Origin: an uncultured Eubacterium sp.
GTDB taxonomy: Bacteria > Bacillota > Clostridia > Lachnospirales > Lachnospiraceae
Length of the DNA stretch: 34,201 nucleotides
NCBI GenBank assembly: GCA_947385775.1
Contig: CANDMI010000041.1
Span: forward strand, 1 to 34,201
Direction of reading: 5' to 3'
Shown: piece after piece, positions 1-8,665 of the stretch
Position numbering within the stretch: the first letter of the stretch is position 1
Layout of the letters: every line of letters starts with the position of its first letter
Notes under the pieces: generated by a model
Seen by the model: the letters and a program-made list of their open reading frames with translations, nothing else
Told to the model about the DNA's origin: nothing
Databases searched by the model: none
Made by a program: the position numbers and the translations under genes

Positions 1-555
1 ATATTCCTCCCGCGCCGAACGCACAAGCCCTTCGTCTGTCGCCGTTAAATTATCCTCTCCCGGCAGTAAGGCGATCATCTCATGCACCGTGTTCGCCTGC
101 ACGGAGCCTTCGTAGTATTCGTCATCCGCAACCGTATCCAGTGTGCTTACGTCATAAAGCTTATCCGCAACGGACAATTTCAGCTTGCCGTTTTGCACCG
201 TGATAAAATCCACCTTGCCCCTGACATAGTTCGCGTTTTCGCCAGTCCCGGTATTTAAAATGACGTTTTTCCCAACCAAGCTGTATGCGGACTGCTCCTG
301 GAACGCGGTCTTCATATCATTTAAGGACTCCACCATGGAAAAGGTCGCCATCTGCGCAACCCACTCGCTGTTTTGCGTCGGCTCTAACGGGTCCTGATAC
401 TGCATCTGCGCAACCAACAGCTTTAAAAACTGCTCCTTGCCCATTTCATTGTTGACTTCTTTTTTCTTTTTGCCCCCAGTGGATGAATTTGCTTTGCTCG
501 ACTCGGTGGCCTGGTCCACAAATTTACCGTCTTTTACTTCCTGTACGATCGCCAT
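1..555 (-). CDS. flgD: Flagellar hook assembly scaffold FlgD (partial, runs off the left edge)
   Basis: FlgD caps the growing hook and guides assembly of FlgE subunits outside the cell. I translated this stretch directly: an ATG at 555 opens a frame that stays open to base 1 (185 codons, C-terminus missing). After a low-complexity Lys/Ser/Asn-rich start, residues 38-61 read EQFLKLLVAQMQYQDPLEPT and onward, the signature of the FlgD N-terminal domain. A clean AAAGGAG Shine-Dalgarno (SD) lies 6 nt before the ATG. It is the last gene visible in the minus-strand flagellar operon, 48 bp after fliK, the order seen in Bacillus and Clostridia. The hook gene flgE would be expected just outside the window. 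Confident in identity; the length cannot be judged. Confidence 0.93.
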   Translation of the reverse strand, partial: MAIVQEVKDGKFVDQATESSKANSSTGGKKKKEVNNEMGKEQFLKLLVAQMQYQDPLEPTQNSEWVAQMATFSMVESLNDMKTAFQEQSAYSLVGKNVILNTGTGENANYVRGKVDFITVQNGKLKLSVADKLYDVSTLDTVADDEYYEGSVQANTVHEMIALLPGEDNLTATDEGLVRSAREEY

Positions 556-603
556 GCAAATCTCCTTTCACTTTATTTTATTTTCCTAATCTCATTTCAC
601 TGT

Positions 604-2211
604 CTACGCCTTGAAGTCCACTTTGTTGCCATTGTCCCGCATAATCTGCGCGACCAGAGCCTCTTCCTCGCTCATAAGCCCGGATAAGCCTCCAAGTTCA
701 TTTAAGTCATTCAGGTTAATGCTCCTTCTGGAATTTGCCGTGCGCTGTTCTTCCTGCTGGCGTTCCTGTTCCTGCTGCTGGCGCGCGTCCTTTTCCAGGT
801 TTTTCTCAAACTCATGGGTTCCCACCGACACTTCGACGGCTTCCACCTTTACGCCCTGCTGGTTTAAGTTATCTTTTAATTCCGCCGCCTGCTGGATCAG
901 CGCTTCTTTTATGTTTTCATTCTGCGCGGTAATCTGCGCCGTAACGATCCCCTGCTTTTCTGAAATATGTAAAAACACTTTTCCAAGGTTTTCCGGATTC
1001 AGCTGCATTTCGATCGTTTTTACCTGTTGGGTCAGGCTGACCTTTGTGTACTCCACGATCTGCTGGATCACGTCGCGCACGTCTGCCTGTGGCATCGGGG
1101 CCTGGTTTGTGATATTTTGCGTTGGAGCCGCGTCTGCGCGGTCTGTATGGTGCGTAAATTCAAAATGCCCGTTTTCCTCTTCCGGCTTAAATCCAAACTG
1201 CTCCTTGTCCTTGCTCCCAAGGCTGTTTTCAGGATCTAAGTCCTGCTCTAAGGACTGCTGTGCGTTTTTGGACTGCGCCTGGGCGTCCTGGTCCTGCAAT
1301 TGCTGCTTTGGCTGTTTTTCGCCCTCATCAGATTCCACTTTTTGAACGGTTTCGGAAGAAAGTTTCTCTCCCTGCTCTGTAAGCGAAGCGTCCTGCATCG
1401 CCTCCGTCTTTTCCTCTGCACCCGCCGTCTCCTTTGCGACCGCATCCTGCGAAGCGACTGCTATCTGCTGCTCTTTTTGCTGCGGCGCTTCTAAGCCTTC
1501 CAGATCAAGCGCATTTTCCGGCGCGCTTTGCGTCAAAGCTTCCTCCGCTGTAACCTGCGTTTGCTGCGCCGTCATCTGCTCTAACGGCTGTGTCTGCATT
1601 TGCGTCTGGTTTTGAAGCTGGCTTTGGATCTGATCTGTCAGCTCTTCCATTGTCATGCCAAGCTTTTGCAGCATGTTCTCGGTAATTTCAGAAACTCCCT
1701 GTAAAAGCGCCTGGAAATTTTCATCAAACAACACCGCGCCAATATCCTTGCTTCCGGTCAGTTCCACCGTAAGCTCCGCAAGTTTTCCCGGATTCAATAA
1801 ATCAAGCACGGTAAGCCCGAGCGCTTCCATCGCTTCTTCAATCTGGCCTTCGTCTACGCCAAGCTCTTTTTCCAAAAGCTCTTTTACCTGCGATTCCACA
1901 TCCTGCACCGCGCCCTCTGCAACTGACGCGTCCGCCGGAGCCTTTTTTGCATCCTGCGCTTTCACGGCGCCCGCTTTTGCCTCCGCCTTGCCCTGATACT
2001 GGCTGTAGCTGTCTTTTACGCTGACATCCTGGGATTTTGGCGCGCTTTCCGTCATCGCCTGCCGTCCGACCGCAACGTTTACGGAGCTTTGGCTCATATA
2101 CTTGGAAAACGCCGCTTGCAGCCCTTCCACAGTCTTTTCCTGCCTGCCCGCGCTTTTTAACGCCGCAGTATTTTGCAAACTGTCTACAGCTGGTATTTTG
2201 ATTGCTGGCAT
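604..2211 (-). CDS. fliK: Flagellar hook-length control protein FliK
   Basis: FliK is the secreted ruler that sets hook length and switches export specificity from rod/hook to filament proteins. The 535-residue product has a long low-complexity, Gln/Glu-rich central region (about residues 190-350), typical of the flexible ruler part. A conserved C-terminal Flg_hook domain follows at about residues 385-465, including QLNPENLGKVFLHIS and the later QQGVKVEAVEVSV. A Gln/Glu/Arg-rich stretch and a short tail follow. The start at 2211 is supported by AAAGGAGG 6 nt upstream. It follows the ylxF-like gene after an unusually long, structured 136-bp spacer and precedes flgD. As in other FliK proteins the N-terminal two thirds are poorly conserved, so identity rests on the C-terminal domain and position. 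Confidence 0.93.
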   Translation of the reverse strand: MPAIKIPAVDSLQNTAALKSAGRQEKTVEGLQAAFSKYMSQSSVNVAVGRQAMTESAPKSQDVSVKDSYSQYQGKAEAKAGAVKAQDAKKAPADASVAEGAVQDVESQVKELLEKELGVDEGQIEEAMEALGLTVLDLLNPGKLAELTVELTGSKDIGAVLFDENFQALLQGVSEITENMLQKLGMTMEELTDQIQSQLQNQTQMQTQPLEQMTAQQTQVTAEEALTQSAPENALDLEGLEAPQQKEQQIAVASQDAVAKETAGAEEKTEAMQDASLTEQGEKLSSETVQKVESDEGEKQPKQQLQDQDAQAQSKNAQQSLEQDLDPENSLGSKDKEQFGFKPEEENGHFEFTHHTDRADAAPTQNITNQAPMPQADVRDVIQQIVEYTKVSLTQQVKTIEMQLNPENLGKVFLHISEKQGIVTAQITAQNENIKEALIQQAAELKDNLNQQGVKVEAVEVSVGTHEFEKNLEKDARQQQEQERQQEEQRTANSRRSINLNDLNELGGLSGLMSEEEALVAQIMRDNGNKVDFKA

Positions 2212-2275
2212 AATCCGCCTCCTTTCTGATATAATTGCTTTGCGTTTTGTTGCTATAAAAACAACTTCTTTTTGC

Positions 2276-2343
2276 GGCCCCGGTTTCCGAGAGCCTTTCT
2301 ATATAAACCGTTTTTAACGTCTGACATTAAAAACGGCATATAG
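2276..2343 (-). other. Tandem RNA hairpins in the ylxF-fliK spacer
   Basis: On the transcribed minus strand a perfect 10-bp stem (CCGTTTTTAA at 2308-2317 against TTAAAAACGG at 2327-2336, 9-nt loop) is extended outside a small internal loop by a second 6-bp arm pair (CTATAT at 2299-2304, ATATAG at 2338-2343). A smaller GC-rich hairpin with an AAA loop (about 2276-2295) follows. No run of U follows either stem, so this is not a standard intrinsic terminator. A processing, stability or attenuation element in the fla mRNA is more likely. The pairing is seen directly; the role is inferred. Confidence 0.6.
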
Positions 2344-2347
2344 CGTT

Positions 2348-3208
2348 TTACTGTGCTTTTGATGGCTCTAACATCTCTGTCAGCTTCGCCGCCATCTCTT
2401 TATCTGTCATGGAAGATAAGATATCCCCTCTGTCCTCCGCGGAAAGGTTTTCCAATATCCGCTTTACAAGCTGCATATTGTCCTTCATCGTTTCAAAGAT
2501 CGCAGCCGCGTCCTTCGGCTTCATGGAAGACGCCGCATAAGTCTTGATAAAATCTTCGACGCGTTCGTCATATTGCTGCTGCTGCACAACCTCTTTATAA
2601 AGCACCTCCGCGTTGTCCGGATCTATCATTTCATAATATTGCTTATACTGCTCGATTTCCGGCGCGGAATCTCCAAATACCACTTCTTCATAAAACTTCT
2701 GCTTATCCTCTTCCAGTTTCGCTTCGTTTTCCTTATATTTACCCAGCTTTCGGATCTGGGATCGCAAATCTTCGATTGTCGCCTTGTCATCCTTGCGCTT
2801 TTGCCCTGATTTTTCCAGCTGGCCTTCTAATACTTTGATCTGCGCAATGGCTTCCTCTAAAGTCTTATACGGATAGTCCAGGCTTTCCGCCTCTGCCTCC
2901 TCCTGCGCCTTTGGCAGGATTTCCTTTACATATGGAACATCCTTTAAAATCGGACGCAGCACCGTAGAGCCAAAGCCGCCTACGTCTAACTTGATCAGCA
3001 GCGCAAGTATCCCAAGCCAGATCGCGATGATCACAATCGTGGCAAGCGCCACCACTATTTTGCTCCCGCCGGATTCCGCTTCTTCGGACATTTCACTGTC
3101 GCCCTTCGCAGCCTTTTTTTCTTCTTTTTTCTTCTTTTTTTCTTCTTTTTTTCGAGCCTTCGCTTCTTTTTTTGACTCTTGCCCTTCCGCTGCCGCTTCT
3201 GCCGCCAT
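2348..3208 (-). CDS. YlxF/MotE-like flagellar operon protein (MgtE-N-like C-terminal domain)
   Basis: This 286-residue membrane protein sits at the ylxF position, between fliJ and fliK. It begins with a very Lys/Glu-rich cytoplasmic segment (residues 10-38), followed by one transmembrane helix (about 50-73, VVALATIVIIAIWLGILALL). An acidic coiled coil (about 110-190) comes next, and finally a C-terminal domain of about 65 residues (YAASSMKPKDAAAIFETM through the LTEML region) resembling the MgtE N-terminal fold shared with FliG. Proteins of this class (MotE in alphaproteobacteria, YlxF in Bacillus) are thought to act near the stator or export apparatus. GGGAGG 7 nt before the ATG supports the start. 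The Lys-rich start is coded by a long A-rich tract with several runs of 6-7 A. The role in this organism is inferred from position and architecture. Confidence 0.85.
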   Translation of the reverse strand: MAAEAAAEGQESKKEAKARKKEEKKKKKEEKKAAKGDSEMSEEAESGGSKIVVALATIVIIAIWLGILALLIKLDVGGFGSTVLRPILKDVPYVKEILPKAQEEAEAESLDYPYKTLEEAIAQIKVLEGQLEKSGQKRKDDKATIEDLRSQIRKLGKYKENEAKLEEDKQKFYEEVVFGDSAPEIEQYKQYYEMIDPDNAEVLYKEVVQQQQYDERVEDFIKTYAASSMKPKDAAAIFETMKDNMQLVKRILENLSAEDRGDILSSMTDKEMAAKLTEMLEPSKAQ

Positions 3209-3274
3209 AGGAGATCCTCCCTTCCGCTATTTCTAAAACCGCCAGTCCTTTTTTCATTTCGGAATAAAAGGCGG

Positions 3275-3721
3275 CTATTCCTCCCTGTCATGATAGGTAT
3301 AGCTTACCAGCTCGTTCACCGCCTGGTTTTCTTCATACGCGACCTCCTGCTTGAAATCCTCAAACGCGTGCTCCCGCAGCTTGTCAAAGGTTTTTCTCTC
3401 GATCATGACTTCTTTTAATTTCAGCCGCGCCGCCTCCACCTGGTTTTCCGCCGCGCGCACCGCCATCATCTGAGTCCGTATGCGGGATTTCATAATATCG
3501 ATCGCCTGCTTGTTTTCCCGGATATCCCGGATGCTTATCGAGCCATTGACTAAATCCACGGCGCGTTTTTCATACATTGTGCGCTGCATCAGCAAGGACT
3601 GCAAGATCTGTTCCTCCTGCCGAAGCTTTGCGTTGGCCTCCCCATAGGCGATCTTTGCCTGGTTTTCCAGCTTTTGCTTTATTTCCAGTATGTTTTTCAG
3701 CTTAAAAACAAACTTTGCCAT
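3275..3721 (-). CDS. fliJ: Flagellar export chaperone FliJ
   Basis: FliJ is the coiled-coil central stalk of the flagellar type III export ATPase, comparable to the gamma subunit of F1. The 148-residue product (family usually about 145-150) is almost wholly helical and charged. It opens with the typical MAKFVFKLKNILEIKQKLE, followed by a continuous heptad-rich stretch with no membrane segment or signal peptide. The SD AAAGGTG lies before the ATG at 3721. It follows fliI by 20 bp, as in most Firmicutes flagellar operons, and precedes the ylxF-like gene by 66 bp. Identification rests on the N-terminal pattern, length and gene order. Confidence 0.93.
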   Translation of the reverse strand: MAKFVFKLKNILEIKQKLENQAKIAYGEANAKLRQEEQILQSLLMQRTMYEKRAVDLVNGSISIRDIRENKQAIDIMKSRIRTQMMAVRAAENQVEAARLKLKEVMIERKTFDKLREHAFEDFKQEVAYEENQAVNELVSYTYHDREE

Positions 3722-3741
3722 AGCCTATCACCTTTTAACGT

Positions 3742-5058
3742 TTAGCCCTCCGGACGAATGTCCGCAAAAAGCTCCTCGAGACGCTTTGAAATTTCTTCAA
3801 AAGAAAACTTCTCCATCGTCCCCTGCATCAAAAACTTGTTTACAAACCCAATTTTTTGGATCGCATAGTCAATCTCCGCGTTGGAGCCGTTTTTATATGC
3901 GCCTATATTAATCAAATCCTCCGCTTCGCTGTAGGTTCCAAGCACATTTCGAAGCTTCCCCGCGGCTGATTTGTGATCCGAAGCCGCGATCGCGCTCATG
4001 CATCGGGAAATGCTCGCTAGTACGTCAATCGCCGGATAATGGTTTTTTTGCGCCAGCCTTCTGGACAATACGATATGCCCGTCTAAAATACTCCTTGCGG
4101 TATCGGTGATCGGCTCGTTAAAATCATCTCCGTCCACCAAAACGGTATACAGCCCAGTGATCGAGCCTTTGTCTGAATTTCCCGCCCGCTCCAAAAGCTT
4201 TGGCATCTCCGAATAAATGCTCGGCGGATACCCCCTTGTCACCGGCGGCTCCCCGGACGCAAGCCCAATTTCCCGCTGCGCCATGCAAAAACGCGTAAGG
4301 GAATCCATCATCAACAATACGTCTTTCCCCTGGTCCCTGAAATATTCCGCGATCGCGGTGGCGGTCTTTGCCGCTTTATTTCGGATCAACGCCGGCTTAT
4401 CGGAAGTGGCTACGATTACGACGGAGCGTTTCATGCCTTCCTCTCCCAGGTCGTTTTCGATAAACTCACGCACCTCCCTGCCGCGCTCTCCGATCAACGC
4501 GATGACATTGATGTCCGCCCTTGTATTTCTGGCAAACATGCCCATTAACGTGCTCTTTCCAACGCCAGAGCCTGCAAAGATCCCTATACGCTGTCCTTTT
4601 CCGACTGTAATAAGGCCATCCACCGCCTTTACCCCAAGGGGCAGCACATCCCGGATAATGACCCGGTCCATCGGGTCCGGCGGCATCGCTTCCACCGGAT
4701 ATTCCTTTGCATGCTCCAATGTCGCGCCGTCCGTAGGCCGTCCCAGCCCATCTAACGTATGTCCAAGGACGTTATCGCCCACCACGACGGTGAGGGGATG
4801 CCCGGTGTTTATCACAATGCATCCAACGCCAATCCCCTCCACGTTTTCAAAAGGCATCAAAAGCAGGCATTTCTCACGGAAGCCGACCACCTCCGCCATA
4901 ACATATGTATCGGCATTTGCGTCTATCATAATCTTGCAAACATCGTTTAATTTTGCGTCCGGCCCTAAAGATTCAATCGTAAGGCCGACCACCTTTGCCA
5001 CTTTCCCATATCGGTTAAAGTAGTTTTTTTCTTTTAAACCAGCATATTTTGTAAACAT
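3742..5058 (-). CDS. fliI: Flagellum-specific export ATPase FliI
   Basis: FliI is the hexameric ATPase that energises flagellar protein export at the cytoplasmic face of the basal body. The Walker A loop GSGVGKST, the GERGREVREFI segment and the Walker B LLMMDSLTRF with RGYPPS downstream are all present and intact. Length (438-444 aa) is normal. Two in-frame ATGs compete. The first (5076) overlaps the fliH stop. The second (5058, MFTKYAGLKEK) has AGGAAGGG at 5-nt spacing and is preferred here. Gene order fliH-fliI-fliJ matches the export module FliH2-FliI6-FliJ. No unusual residues seen. Confidence 0.97.
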   Translation of the reverse strand: MFTKYAGLKEKNYFNRYGKVAKVVGLTIESLGPDAKLNDVCKIMIDANADTYVMAEVVGFREKCLLLMPFENVEGIGVGCIVINTGHPLTVVVGDNVLGHTLDGLGRPTDGATLEHAKEYPVEAMPPDPMDRVIIRDVLPLGVKAVDGLITVGKGQRIGIFAGSGVGKSTLMGMFARNTRADINVIALIGERGREVREFIENDLGEEGMKRSVVIVATSDKPALIRNKAAKTATAIAEYFRDQGKDVLLMMDSLTRFCMAQREIGLASGEPPVTRGYPPSIYSEMPKLLERAGNSDKGSITGLYTVLVDGDDFNEPITDTARSILDGHIVLSRRLAQKNHYPAIDVLASISRCMSAIAASDHKSAAGKLRNVLGTYSEAEDLINIGAYKNGSNAEIDYAIQKIGFVNKFLMQGTMEKFSFEEISKRLEELFADIRPEG

Positions 5059-5072
5059 CCGCACCCTTCCTG

Positions 5073-5936
5073 TCATTCATCTGCGTCATCTTCCATACAG
5101 GAAAGCAGTTTTAATTCCCCTGCAAGGTTTTCAAACTGTACGTCCAGCCCACAGTCAAAAATCCCTTCGTCGGTGTCGATCGTGCACTGTCCCTGACTTA
5201 CGGATTCATCGGATACGATGTCAAGCTGCGCCGCGCTCCCGATCTTTTGGATGATCTTATCCTTTTGCTCCATCACAGAAGGGTAATCCTGCGCGCTGAC
5301 GCGGATCTGAAATTTCTGGCTGTTTTTGATGTTTTGCACTGTGCGGGAGATTAAATAAAGCAGTATTTTTTTTCGCTTTGCAAGGTCGCACCGAAACACA
5401 TGGTCAAACACATCGATCACAGAGTCCATTAAAACCGGCTCCATCTGCTTTAGCCGATAGGCGTATTCCCGCTCTTTTTCCTCACACATGCGATCATATT
5501 CGGCGCGCATTTTTTCCTCGTTCGCCTGCGCCTGCTCCATGCCCTCGCCATAGCCTTTTTCCGTGCCCTGGCGGATAGCCTGTTCCTTTAACCTTTCCGC
5601 TTCCTGCGCGGCTTTTTTTAAGATCTCCTCCGCGTCCGCCGTCGCCTGCGCCACAATCTGCGCCGCCTGCTCCTTTGCCTGCTCCACATAGTCAATTTCC
5701 AGCTCCGGATTACTGGATACGACTATCCCCTGCTGGAACCCCGCATCCTGCGCCGATGCGTCCGCCTCGCCGTCCTTTGCCTGTTCCATGTGCTGTTTTC
5801 GAAGCTTGTTTTCCTGTTCAAAGGATAGGGCGCTTAATTTTTGTTCCAGCAAATCGTTATAGTCTATGACGCGCGTATAAAAATCATTCTTTTTTTGGTT
5901 AATATGCGCTTTATATAAGTTAGACAACGATCTCAT
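5073..5936 (-). CDS. fliH: Flagellar assembly protein FliH
   Basis: FliH binds the FliI N-terminus and tethers the export ATPase to the C-ring. The product (about 285 residues) has a long Ala/Gln/Glu-rich coiled coil (roughly residues 60-160, counted from 5936) and the conserved C-terminal FliH domain (about 170-280, with RKKILLYLISRTVQNI and the QCTIDTDEGIFDCGLDVQ segment near the end). The reading frame extends to 5999, but nothing supports that start. GGAGGTGA lies just before two candidates: ATG at 5936, only 2 nt after GGAGG, and TTG at 5927 (MSNLYKAHIN) at a much better distance. Either start overlaps the end of fliG by 8-17 bp, suggesting translational coupling. Confidence 0.93.
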   Translation of the reverse strand: MRSLSNLYKAHINQKKNDFYTRVIDYNDLLEQKLSALSFEQENKLRKQHMEQAKDGEADASAQDAGFQQGIVVSSNPELEIDYVEQAKEQAAQIVAQATADAEEILKKAAQEAERLKEQAIRQGTEKGYGEGMEQAQANEEKMRAEYDRMCEEKEREYAYRLKQMEPVLMDSVIDVFDHVFRCDLAKRKKILLYLISRTVQNIKNSQKFQIRVSAQDYPSVMEQKDKIIQKIGSAAQLDIVSDESVSQGQCTIDTDEGIFDCGLDVQFENLAGELKLLSCMEDDADE

Positions 5937-6924
5937 CACCTCCGCCCCTGGAAATAACAATTTCTGCGGAATCTTCCAGCTTACGTATAACAGCGACAAT
6001 CTTTTGCTGGGCTTCTTCTACGTCCTTCATCCTTACCGGACCCATAAATTCCATATCCTCTTCGATCATAGCCGCAAGACGCTTGGACAGGTTCTTTAAG
6101 ATCACGCCCTTTACATCCTCGTTCGCGCCCTTTAGAGCGATCGCAAGGTCACCGTTTTCCACATCACGCAGCACACGCTGGATCGCGCGGTCGTCCAAAA
6201 GAAGGATATCTTCGAACACGAACATCTTTTTTCGGATCTCGTCCGCCAATTCCGGCTCCTCCACTTCGAGGGTTTCCATAATATGTTTTTCTGTGCTTCG
6301 GTCTACCGTATTCAAAATATTTACGATCGCGTCCACACCGCCGACGATCGTGTAATCCTGGTTGGCCAAAGACGCAAGCTTGCGTTCGAGCACGCTTTCC
6401 ACCTCTTTTATGACGTCCGGCGAGGTGCGGTCCATCATCGCGATACGCCTTGCCACGTCCGCCTGCTTTTCCGGGTCCAGCGCGCCGATGATCATAGACG
6501 CCTGGTTTGGTGAAAGGTAGGATAAGATCATGGCGATCGTCTGTGGATGTTCATCCTGGATAAAGTTCAACACCTGGCTTGCGTCCGTCTTACGCACGAA
6601 CTCAAACGGGCGCACCTGCAACGAAGCCGTCAGCTTGGTAATAACCTGCTGCGCGCGGTCCTGTCCGAGCGCTTTGTCAAGCAGCTCTTTCGCGTATCCG
6701 ATGCCGCCTTCTGAAATATATTGCTGCGCCAGGCAGACCTGATAAAATTCGTTGACGATATCGTCTTTGACCTGCGGTGAGATACTCCTTGTATTCGCAA
6801 TCTCCAGCGTAAGTTCTTCAATCTCATCTTCTTTCAAAAACCTAAAAATGCTTGACGCTTTTTCTGGCCCCAAAGCAATCAGCAAAATAGCCGCTTTTTG
6901 GAGACCGCTCATCTTATCTGCCAT
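5920..6924 (-). CDS. fliG: Flagellar motor switch protein FliG
   Basis: FliG forms the rotor ring that interacts with the stator and couples torque to direction switching. The N-terminal domain (GLQKAAILLIALGPEKASSIFRFL), the middle domain with the EHPQTIAMILSYL segment and the C-terminal torque domain (FVFEDILLLDDRAIQRVLRDV, ending DSAEIVISRGGGDEIVV) are complete. The start at 6924 (MADKMSGLQKAA) is preferred over an upstream in-frame ATG at 6945 because AAGGGGA lies 6 nt before it and family members begin this way. It follows fliF by 55 bp and overlaps the start of fliH. Confidence 0.97.
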   Translation of the reverse strand: MADKMSGLQKAAILLIALGPEKASSIFRFLKEDEIEELTLEIANTRSISPQVKDDIVNEFYQVCLAQQYISEGGIGYAKELLDKALGQDRAQQVITKLTASLQVRPFEFVRKTDASQVLNFIQDEHPQTIAMILSYLSPNQASMIIGALDPEKQADVARRIAMMDRTSPDVIKEVESVLERKLASLANQDYTIVGGVDAIVNILNTVDRSTEKHIMETLEVEEPELADEIRKKMFVFEDILLLDDRAIQRVLRDVENGDLAIALKGANEDVKGVILKNLSKRLAAMIEEDMEFMGPVRMKDVEEAQQKIVAVIRKLEDSAEIVISRGGGDEIVV

Positions 6925-6979
6925 GTCTTTCCCCTTAAACCACAATTTATTTTAAGCCATAACGCGTTTCTTTTCTTCG

Positions 6980-8602
6980 CTACTCCCAATCCTCATTGAG
7001 CCAGTTTCGTAACAAGGACGCAACCGCCTCCGGCTTTTCATCCACAAATTTTTCGATCAATACCCTGGCCTCTGACTTCTCTTTAAAGCCAATGTCCTCT
7101 AAATTTTCCTCTTCATTTTCCTTTGTTGTCTGAAGTAGCGTTTCAACAGACAATTCCGGCTCCAGCTCCGCCTGCTTTTCCTTCCTTGTGCTCATAAACA
7201 CAACAAATCCAAGAAGCGCGAAGATCAAAACCGCAAGCCCGATCTCTAAGTAATCCGCGATCGTCCTGCCGCTTCCGGCGGATTCGATAAACACCGGCTC
7301 CTCGTATGCGTTGATCTGGATATTTTCCGCAGGAATGCCCGTCGTCCTTGCCACAAGGTCGATCACCTCCTGGCCAACCTGCGCCTGCTGGATGCCCTGG
7401 CTTTCGATCTGGTCGCGATACTCGTCAAACGTCGTATCTTCCAACGCGCCGCTTCGTTTTAACGCGTCCTCATCGTATTTTACGTAGGATTTTAACGTAA
7501 CGCCAACGGAAGATGTATCGTAATTGATATCGCCGCTTGAGGCGGTGGACTCTGTAATTTTTTCGTTGACTCCATATTCCCTGGAAGAATCCGAAACCGT
7601 CCTAGAGGAATTCTCCCCGTCATTAATCACATATGTACCTTCCTCGCCATTGGAAGCCGTTCCCGGCACGCCGCCGTTTCCGCTGTTGGACTCCTCGTCA
7701 TAGGTGCTGTCCCTTAAATACGGTCCCTGGGTCTGTCCCTCCGGCACGGAATACTCCTTGCTCGTCGTCTTTTCCGAGCCAAAATTCACCGCTAAATTCA
7801 CGCCGACTTCCGCGCTGTCATAATTCCCACTCCCTAACAGCACCTTTTTAACCTCGCTTTTTACGCGGCTTGCCATTTTCTGCTGGATCGACAGCTGGGA
7901 ATAAGACATTCCAGACGCGGTGTCCGTCCCATCCAGGCCGCCTGCGTAAAGCAGGTTCATATTGCTGTCCATAATGGATACATTATCGGTCGTTTTATTT
8001 CCAAGCCCGGTAGCCACCATTTTCGCAAGCCCCTGCGCCTGCTCGTCGGACATCTCGCCGTCCAGTGTCAGAAACACTTCCGCGGAAGCCTCCTGCTCCC
8101 TTGCGATCAGCGTCCCGTCATCCGTCGGGATGTTTAGCTGTATCGTCGCCCGTTCCACATTGTCAAAGACGTTTTCAATGTCCGTCTTCATTTTATGCTC
8201 CTGGTACTCCTTATACAGCTTTGTCTTATCCGCTTCCGTCGTGCTAAGGCTTCCGCTTAAAATATCCTTAAGCTTCGCGTCCTCTGTCTGGATCGCGTTG
8301 GAACCAAGCAGGATATTGGCGGCGGAACTGTCCTTTTTATTGATCTTAAACACCAGCCCGTTATCCGACACCTCGTTTTTTATACCCGCTTCATTTAAAA
8401 GCTCTTGTACGGTAGCCGCTTCTTTCGCGTTTTCACAGTTTTTGATAATGATCATCTCTGGCCTTGACAGCACAAACGCCAAGATTCCGACTGCAAAGAT
8501 CACAACTAACGTCGAGCTTATCATGATCATCTGCTGTCTGCGCGTGAAATGCTTCCACCATTCCACGATGTTCATTCCGATTCCCTTTATTCTATCAGGC
8601 AT
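6980..8602 (-). CDS. fliF: Flagellar MS-ring protein FliF
   Basis: FliF builds the membrane-embedded MS ring that houses the export gate and carries the C-ring. The roughly 540-residue product has the two expected transmembrane helices (about residues 23-45, ISSTLVVIFAVGILAFVLS, and about 440-462, LEIGLAVLIFALLGFVVFM) bracketing the YscJ/FliF ring-building domains. The acidic C-terminal tail that binds FliG is present, ending in LLRNWLNEDWE. The start is ATG 8602 (MPDRIKGI) or GTG 8611; a GGGGAG sequence sits upstream of both, closer to the GTG. Length is typical for the family. Confidence 0.97.
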   Translation of the reverse strand: MPDRIKGIGMNIVEWWKHFTRRQQMIMISSTLVVIFAVGILAFVLSRPEMIIIKNCENAKEAATVQELLNEAGIKNEVSDNGLVFKINKKDSSAANILLGSNAIQTEDAKLKDILSGSLSTTEADKTKLYKEYQEHKMKTDIENVFDNVERATIQLNIPTDDGTLIAREQEASAEVFLTLDGEMSDEQAQGLAKMVATGLGNKTTDNVSIMDSNMNLLYAGGLDGTDTASGMSYSQLSIQQKMASRVKSEVKKVLLGSGNYDSAEVGVNLAVNFGSEKTTSKEYSVPEGQTQGPYLRDSTYDEESNSGNGGVPGTASNGEEGTYVINDGENSSRTVSDSSREYGVNEKITESTASSGDINYDTSSVGVTLKSYVKYDEDALKRSGALEDTTFDEYRDQIESQGIQQAQVGQEVIDLVARTTGIPAENIQINAYEEPVFIESAGSGRTIADYLEIGLAVLIFALLGFVVFMSTRKEKQAELEPELSVETLLQTTKENEEENLEDIGFKEKSEARVLIEKFVDEKPEAVASLLRNWLNEDWE

Positions 8603-8665
8603 CTTACCCACTCACTCCCCATTATACTGCATGTCCATATTTATTTTTAGAAACCTATGATTACG

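Noticed and set aside
611-1345. 244-codon plus-strand ORF opposite fliK
   Set aside because: Antisense shadow; Cys/Ser/Phe-rich composition reflects the Gln/Glu codons of fliK on the other strand.
3055-3291. Lys/Arg-rich minus-strand ORF of 78 codons
   Set aside because: Out-of-frame shadow of the A-rich start of the YlxF-like gene; no own SD and no plausible domain.
4217-5023. 268-codon plus-strand ORF opposite fliI
   Set aside because: Antisense to a highly conserved gene, no SD or recognisable motif.
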